A DNA stretch of 64,000 nucleotides from Fimbriimonas sp. (GTDB taxonomy: Bacteria; Armatimonadota; Fimbriimonadia; Fimbriimonadales; Fimbriimonadaceae). Positions within the stretch are counted from its first letter, which is position 1, and each line of letters opens with the position of its first letter. Both the position numbers and the translations under genes were made by a program. Below the pieces are notes generated by a model that was not told where the DNA came from, did no database searches, and was given only the letters and a program-made list of their open reading frames with translations. The stretch is taken from assembly GCA_031292555.1 (NCBI GenBank), contig JARLGV010000051.1:1-64000 (forward strand). The letters run 5' to 3'. Shown here piece after piece: positions 58,983 through 64,000 of the stretch.

Positions 58983-61148
58983 ATGGAGACGGTTCTTCGG
59001 TTCTTGGCTGCCGGGTTGTACCTGGGCGTTATCGCGCCAACGCAAAGCCCTGGCAATGCCCGGCCCGTAACGATCACTATTCAGGCTTCGGCCGTATCCA
59101 AGGCGCTCAAGCAGTTGGGAGCCTTGATCGGGACTCCGCTCTCGCCGTCGCGCCGACTGTCCGACGAGATCATCTCAATGCGATTTCAAGACGTACCTGT
59201 TGCCGACGCGATGAAGCGGGTCGCCGACGTGCTCGATGCAACTTGGCAGAAGGAGGGTTCCGGCTATCGGCTTGTCCGAACCCCCGAACAGGACAAGGCA
59301 GAGGAACGCATCGAATTCGAAGCGAGGGTCGAGAGGTTTCGAAAGGGGATTCAGGCAACGTCGAAGCGAGTCAGTTCCATGTCATCTTGGTCCACCGATC
59401 AAGCCGACCAGCTCTCGGTAAAGGTTGAGGCGCTGCTGAACGGCCAAAGCCATGCATCCACTCCGAACTATCGGCTGGCGAACCAGCTCACACGCCAGCT
59501 GCCGATCGCCCGCGCCGTACAGGAAATCGTCGCCCACCTCGATCCAAACAATCTGGCTGCGCTGCCACCGTATATCGATACTGTTTGGTCGTCGCGTCCG
59601 ACACCCATACAGACCGAGATGCCTTCGAGTACCGGACCGATTTTTGAAGAGTATCAACGTGAGCAAGCCGACTGGGTCAATGCACTTCGCCGGAGGCGCC
59701 TACCGACGAACACGAGCGAACTGCAAGCCCTCTTGGGATCGGATTTCAGTGTAGCGCAGGGCATCGCCGACCAAAAGGTGGACGTTATCCTGCTTAAGGC
59801 GCACTCTTCATCGCCGAACTCGTTTATGACAGTCACTATGTCTGCCTTCAATGCCTCCGGCAAGAGGCTCGGACAGGCAGAATGCACGTTCGGGGGCGAC
59901 TATGACGCAGGCTTTGCCTCCGCGATGAGGACATCCCAGCCTTCACCGCCTGGCGAAAAGAAGATCGAGCTTGAGGGCGACGGGAAGATCCTTATGGAAT
60001 CTCAAATGCCGGCTAACCGAGCATCAGGACGCTCCTTACCGACCGACCTCATCGCCAAGATCGCTCACCCGGATCGATCCGATCCGCTCAGTCTCATGAT
60101 GTCCCCGCCACTCGTTCAGGCGGCTGAGGCCAAGCAGTTGAACCTAATCGCTTGCCTGGCCGACCAGAACTTCTATTCTGCTGCCGGCACCCGAGCCAGC
60201 CTTTCTGTCAGCGATTTCCTGTTGCGGTCGGCATACCCCGCGACCTCGATCGAAACACGGGACGGTTGGATTACGGTGAGACCGAACCGTCCAGTGGAGG
60301 CCCGCGAGGCTCGGGCCGATCGAAGGGTTCTGGGGCAGTACCTGCGCCGTCTCCTCGAAAAGAGACGGCTATCGATCGAGGATCGAGCCGCCTACTCCCT
60401 TTTGCTGCCGGCCCCGGATTCGAACAGCATGCCGGCGTACTTGGCGAGGTTTCTCAGGATTCCGGCAACCAATTTCGACGACGACATCAATGTGCTTCGA
60501 TTCTACGGACTGCTTACGGCCCAGCAGCGATCGAGACTGATGGCGGACAGACTGCCCATCGGATCGCTACGGCCCGACCAAGCGGAGTACGTCAGGCGAA
60601 TGGTCTATGGCTCTGACGGCAGTCTCGAGTATCGTGCTTCCCAGACTGTCGGCAGCGAGGAACAGGAGTTGCACACCACCGGCATCTTGAGCGAAGCCAC
60701 CGAATCGTTGCCGACCGGACTTCCCGTGGATGGTTCCGTCAGCGCAAAAGCCGATGACTCGTTCGTCGCATTCAGAACCGACGAACCGTCGGGCACGTCC
60801 GGCGATTCGACAAACGAACTTGCGGCAACGGACTTGGCATGGAGAGTGTTCGTTCAAGATCACCCCCTGCTGTTTCCTAGGGCAAGTAGCCTTTCCCCAA
60901 GGATCGAGTTGGCAAAGCTCAAATTTGCGAGGCGCCTTCAGATGACGTTCACGTTCCAATTCACCCCGCGCCTGTTCCTGATCAAGACGCTGGAAGACAG
61001 CAGTGCGGAGGATTTCCTCAAGTCCGCGCAATCGACCATGCCGGAGGACTTCAAGAAGCAACTGGATCGCGAATACGAGTCATTGACTAGAGCATACGCG
61101 GGGGCGAAACCGGGACAAGGCGTTGAACCCGTTCACCCGCCGCCCTAG
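58983..61148 (+). CDS. secreted protein with an STN-like N-terminal domain
   Basis: A 721-residue protein. After a short signal (FLAAGLYLGVIAPTQS) it has an STN/secretin-short-domain-like fold: VTITIQASAVSKALKQLGAL and MRFQDVPVADAMKRVADVL, the alpha/beta arrangement used in TonB receptors and secretins. A coiled region follows, then a long part with no recognised family (PPYIDTVWSSRPTP; VDVILLKAHS; MLSAF-like MSAFNASGKRL). It starts at ATG 58983 with AAGGA just upstream. The gene at 62999 is a paralogue over its N-terminal 330 residues. It is probably a lineage-specific envelope protein. Confidence 0.75.
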   Translation: METVLRFLAAGLYLGVIAPTQSPGNARPVTITIQASAVSKALKQLGALIGTPLSPSRRLSDEIISMRFQDVPVADAMKRVADVLDATWQKEGSGYRLVRTPEQDKAEERIEFEARVERFRKGIQATSKRVSSMSSWSTDQADQLSVKVEALLNGQSHASTPNYRLANQLTRQLPIARAVQEIVAHLDPNNLAALPPYIDTVWSSRPTPIQTEMPSSTGPIFEEYQREQADWVNALRRRRLPTNTSELQALLGSDFSVAQGIADQKVDVILLKAHSSSPNSFMTVTMSAFNASGKRLGQAECTFGGDYDAGFASAMRTSQPSPPGEKKIELEGDGKILMESQMPANRASGRSLPTDLIAKIAHPDRSDPLSLMMSPPLVQAAEAKQLNLIACLADQNFYSAAGTRASLSVSDFLLRSAYPATSIETRDGWITVRPNRPVEAREARADRRVLGQYLRRLLEKRRLSIEDRAAYSLLLPAPDSNSMPAYLARFLRIPATNFDDDINVLRFYGLLTAQQRSRLMADRLPIGSLRPDQAEYVRRMVYGSDGSLEYRASQTVGSEEQELHTTGILSEATESLPTGLPVDGSVSAKADDSFVAFRTDEPSGTSGDSTNELAATDLAWRVFVQDHPLLFPRASSLSPRIELAKLKFARRLQMTFTFQFTPRLFLIKTLEDSSAEDFLKSAQSTMPEDFKKQLDREYESLTRAYAGAKPGQGVEPVHPPP

Positions 61149-61275
61149 ATTCGATCATAAAGCAGTGGACGGCAAACATCGCCCCACGAGCCCTGTCAAA
61201 CTTAGGCAAGACGTAAGGGCCTCCTTGTCAGGAAGGTCCCCTTTGCTAGCGTCGGTTTTGACTGGAGACTCAACG

Positions 61276-62940
61276 ATGAGGTGGATATTCCTAATGCTGC
61301 TAATTGCCGGAGCTTCGAACGGATCGGCTCAGACCGTCCAAGTTTGGCCCGTCGATCCATTGACGAAAGTATTCCAAGACGACAAACCTTCGGATCTGGC
61401 CATTGTGCCGATTGAGGTCGCGAGAGGCGAGCAAGCGGAGTGGCAGTTGGTTATCCGTTGCGACTCGGAGATCGACGAACTCCGAGTTTCCACCGGGCCA
61501 CTACGATCGCTCGATGCCTCGCTTCGAAGTCCTCGAGTCCGCTTTGAGGGCTATGTGCCCGTCGACCGAAGCATGAGCGAACCGGCGAAGGACCTGCTTA
61601 GGCCGGCTCCCGCCGACTATCCGGACCCGCTCATAACCGAACCCCCAAAGACATTGAAGGCAGGCATATGCCTCCCGATATGGATCGACACCCCGGTCTC
61701 CGCATCGGCGGCCTCCGGCGACTATCGGGCAGATGTGAAGATCACGGGACAAGCGGGAGGAAAGTCGTTCCAACTGCAGACCGAAGTTCGGATGAAGGTC
61801 TACGACGTGTCGGTGGGCAAGTCGCGTCTATGGGTCACCAACTGGTTCTTCACGGGAACTGGCCACATGCCTGGTTCGAACAGCCCGGGCAGCCACGAGG
61901 AGGAGATATACCTTCGAGTGCTTGCCAAATCCATGGCTGCCCATCGCCAGAACGTTGCCCTGATCAACCCCATGGACCTGGCGAAGTTCTCTTGGACCCC
62001 TGACGGCAAGATGTCGGCCGACTTCTCTCGATTCGATACCTGGGTGCGAATCTTCAAGGATGCCGGCGTCATTGGACGGATCGAGGGGGGGCATATCGGA
62101 GGCCGCGTATCCGAAGCGTGGGAGTCCCAGTTCGGCGTGACCGTGAAATCCGCCGGAAAGGACGGAGTGGTCTCCAAGCAGGTTGCGCCGGATAGTCCGG
62201 AGGCGACCGCCTTCTACTCTCAATACTTGCCGCTTCTCGTCAAGCACCTTAAGGTCAAGAGGCTGCTGTCGGCGTATATGCAGCACCTCGGCGACGAGCC
62301 GATTGACGCGAACCACGGCACCTACATGGCGATGGCCGCTCTGGTCCGTCGCTATGCTCCCGAGCTCAAGATCATCGAAGCCACCCATACGCGCGAAGTG
62401 GCAGGAGCCATTCAGATCTGGGTGCCCCAACTCAACTATGCACACGAAGGTTATGACTTCTATCGGGAGCAACAAACCAAGGGGGACGAGTTCTGGACCT
62501 ACACCTGCGTGTGGCCGGAGGGCGAATACGCAAATCGGTTCATCGAACTGCCGCTGATCAAGACTCGGCTCTTGCACTGGATCAACTACCGGTATGGAAT
62601 GACCGGATACCTTCACTGGGGATTCAACTACTGGGTCAAGGACGATCCATTCAGCGACGTGACGCGAACGAAGGCGAAGGACGGGTGGGGAGGGTTTTTG
62701 CCCGCCGGCGATTCGTGGATCGTCTATCCCAAGGACGGCAGGCTTCTCGACTCGATTCGGTACGAGACTATGCGGGACGGCATCGCAGACTACGAATTGC
62801 TATCGATGTTGGGTGAGCGAGATCCGGCAGCGGCCCACCGGCTGGCAGAGGAACTGATCCTGGCTTTCGACCATTACGTGACCGATGTTTCGGCGTTCCG
62901 GAGGGTCAGACACCGATTGCTCGAACGTCTCTTGCCGTAG
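61276..62940 (+). CDS. DUF4091/GH123-like secreted glycoside hydrolase
   Basis: A 554-residue exported protein. The signal is MRWIFLMLLIAGASNGSAQ. An N-terminal beta-sandwich (VQVWPVDPLTKVFQDD; RGEQAEWQLVIR) precedes a TIM barrel with NQNVALINPMD-like strands, YMQHLGDEPID (Asp-Glu, as in GH123 acid pair), IEATHTREVAGAIQIWVPQLN, FWTYTCVWPEG and GMTGYLHWGFNYWVKDDP. The C-terminal SIRYETMRDGIADYELL is the DUF4091 hallmark. GH123 members cleave N-acetylgalactosaminides with substrate help; the substrate here is not known. GGAG lies eight bases before ATG 61276, the chosen start; the frame is open upstream into the preceding gene. It lies between two paralogous STN-like genes. Confidence 0.88.
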   Translation: MRWIFLMLLIAGASNGSAQTVQVWPVDPLTKVFQDDKPSDLAIVPIEVARGEQAEWQLVIRCDSEIDELRVSTGPLRSLDASLRSPRVRFEGYVPVDRSMSEPAKDLLRPAPADYPDPLITEPPKTLKAGICLPIWIDTPVSASAASGDYRADVKITGQAGGKSFQLQTEVRMKVYDVSVGKSRLWVTNWFFTGTGHMPGSNSPGSHEEEIYLRVLAKSMAAHRQNVALINPMDLAKFSWTPDGKMSADFSRFDTWVRIFKDAGVIGRIEGGHIGGRVSEAWESQFGVTVKSAGKDGVVSKQVAPDSPEATAFYSQYLPLLVKHLKVKRLLSAYMQHLGDEPIDANHGTYMAMAALVRRYAPELKIIEATHTREVAGAIQIWVPQLNYAHEGYDFYREQQTKGDEFWTYTCVWPEGEYANRFIELPLIKTRLLHWINYRYGMTGYLHWGFNYWVKDDPFSDVTRTKAKDGWGGFLPAGDSWIVYPKDGRLLDSIRYETMRDGIADYELLSMLGERDPAAAHRLAEELILAFDHYVTDVSAFRRVRHRLLERLLP

Positions 62941-62998
62941 TAACGAATAGTCGCTTGGTGTCGCCCGACATCGAACGCATACTGTATGGGGAGTGTCT

Positions 62999-64000
62999 GT
63001 GAAAAGAATCGCTATCGGCGCCGGTCTATTGTGGTTGGTTTGCACCGCGGTGTCGTCGCTTGGCCCAACGAAGGGCTTTGAGCCGACCGCCACGATCACC
63101 CTGCAAGCCACAAGTGCCAAGCAGGCGCTGAAGGCGCTCAGCGACGCTTATCAGACTCGCTTGGAAGCCACTCCCCAGACAGCGGCCGAAACCGTCACGA
63201 TTCGCTTCAAGGCCGTCCCGCTTTCGGAAGCGATGAGGCGAATTGCAGACGCGGTCGACGGAAGTTGGAAGCAGGAGGGTGAGTCCTTTTTGCTGATTCG
63301 GACCGCCGACCAGCAACGGGCGGAGCGCAAGTCCGAGTTCGATCTAGACGTCGCCGGGATTCGCAAGGCGATTCAGAAGAGGGTCGAAGATATGGGCAAG
63401 ATGCAGGCATGGAACGCCGATGAGGCAGATAAGCTGGCAACGAAGGTCAAGAACCTCGTCAAGACATTCAATCCAAACGCCCAGCAGCAAGCATTCTATC
63501 GACAGGCGACCCAACTGAGTCAGGAGGCACCGATCGGCCGGGCAGTGTCCCAGATCGCTGCGATCATGGACCCCCAGGAGCTTGCCGCCGTACCGCCCTA
63601 CTATAAGACGGTCTGGTCTACGAATCCAACCGCGATGCAGCGTCCGTTGCCTGCCGCGGTCGCGCCCATCATCGAACAGTTCATCAGCAACCAGGCCCAA
63701 TGGGCGGCGGCCATCGAGAACCACCATTTGACCGCCCCCACCGTCGGAGGTACGACCTATTGGGTAGGTGATCTCGGCGACTTCCAGAACATGGAGTCCT
63801 CGGGCAAAGTTGAGGTCGTCTTGCTAACGGTTCAGCGATGGAATGAGTCGTCGTCGTTCAACTTCGAGCTTTCTGCTTACGACTCGAAGGGCAAGCGGAT
63901 CGCCCAGACCCAAAGTTCTCTGGGCAACATTGTCGAGAACTACATGGAGTCCATGAAGGACGTTCCGCCTCAGCCAGGTGAGAAAGGCATAACTCAGACG
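62999..64000 (+). CDS. STN-like secreted protein, paralogue of 58983-61148 (cut by window end)
   Basis: The visible 334 residues start at GTG 62999, five bases after GGGGAG, with signal GAGLLWLVCTAVSS. The STN-like domain repeats the layout of the other copy: ATITLQATSAKQALKALSDAY, VTIRFKAVPLSEAMRRIADAV, DGSWKQEGESFLLIRTADQQRAE. Further shared blocks include IGRAVSQIAAIMDPQELAAVPPYYKTVWS and VEVVLLTVQRW...LSAYDSKGKRIAQT. The gene continues beyond the window, so length and C-terminus are unknown. The frame is open to the last base. Confidence 0.82.
   Translation, partial: MKRIAIGAGLLWLVCTAVSSLGPTKGFEPTATITLQATSAKQALKALSDAYQTRLEATPQTAAETVTIRFKAVPLSEAMRRIADAVDGSWKQEGESFLLIRTADQQRAERKSEFDLDVAGIRKAIQKRVEDMGKMQAWNADEADKLATKVKNLVKTFNPNAQQQAFYRQATQLSQEAPIGRAVSQIAAIMDPQELAAVPPYYKTVWSTNPTAMQRPLPAAVAPIIEQFISNQAQWAAAIENHHLTAPTVGGTTYWVGDLGDFQNMESSGKVEVVLLTVQRWNESSSFNFELSAYDSKGKRIAQTQSSLGNIVENYMESMKDVPPQPGEKGITQT

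Noticed and set aside
61215-61245. Imperfect AAGGG...CCCTT hairpin downstream of the first STN-like gene considered as a terminator
   Set aside because: Pairing has several mismatches and no T-run; too weak to list.

Overview
The window reads as chromosomal DNA of a GC-rich, free-living bacterium, most likely Armatimonadota (Fimbriimonadia, Fimbriimonas-like). The lineage call is an inference. It rests on two pseudopilins sharing the FTLIELLVV...[10 protein letters not shown] signature, many secreted glycoside hydrolases and WD40 proteins, alternative GTG/TTG starts, and the mix of housekeeping genes. I saw no tRNA, rRNA, insertion sequence, prophage or CRISPR array.

Layout. 0-6 kb: the tail of an upstream gene, a WD40 protein, an SGNH hydrolase, a GxGYxYP protein, a D-lyxose-isomerase-like cupin, an FGGY kinase and a CsoR repressor. 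6-12 kb: a two-helix membrane protein, cysS, lexA with a well-formed autoregulated promoter, a parvulin-like foldase and rsmI. 11.6-17.3 kb: a Gfo/Idh/MocA oxidoreductase, a lysine-aminotransferase-like enzyme, a pseudopilin and a large membrane-anchored orphan. 17.3-21.1 kb: an SbcC/SbcD-like (YhaN/YhaO-like) repair operon. 21.2-25.3 kb: a GH3 glucosidase and a TIM-barrel/formylglycine-generating-enzyme-like fusion. 25.4-33.2 kb: two paralogous flavin-dependent-halogenase-like genes, a small lipoprotein, a second pseudopilin, a LacI-family regulator and a GH144-like enzyme. 33.2-38.5 kb: a ring-cleaving dioxygenase (VOC fold), a serine beta-lactamase-family hydrolase and an 875-residue WD40/Ig-like secreted protein. 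38.5-44 kb: a two-gene amidohydrolase operon and an ACS-family MFS transporter, divergent from a 1614-residue multidomain carbohydrate enzyme. 49-54.5 kb: a PfkB kinase, a single-chain ArgD-ArgF fusion, two lipoproteins and an NDP-sugar pyrophosphorylase. 54.7-64 kb: a lipoprotein, aconitase, two STN-like paralogues around a DUF4091 protein; the second paralogue runs off the window.

How it fits together. Much of the window supports breakdown and use of complex carbohydrate: GH3, GH144-like, DUF4091, SGNH and multidomain esterase genes, sugar kinases and isomerases, and an MFS carrier. The strongest candidate for an undescribed local system is at 28.7-33.3 kb. A LacI-family gene, one halogenase-like flavoenzyme and the GH144-like gene all carry near-identical palindromes of the form TGAAYCGRTTCA. 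In the two enzyme genes the palindrome sits about 20 bases upstream of a TATAAT box that itself lies only 6-8 bases before the start codon. That short -10-to-start spacing recurs at about ten genes here, so leaderless transcription appears common, and it helps choose start codons.
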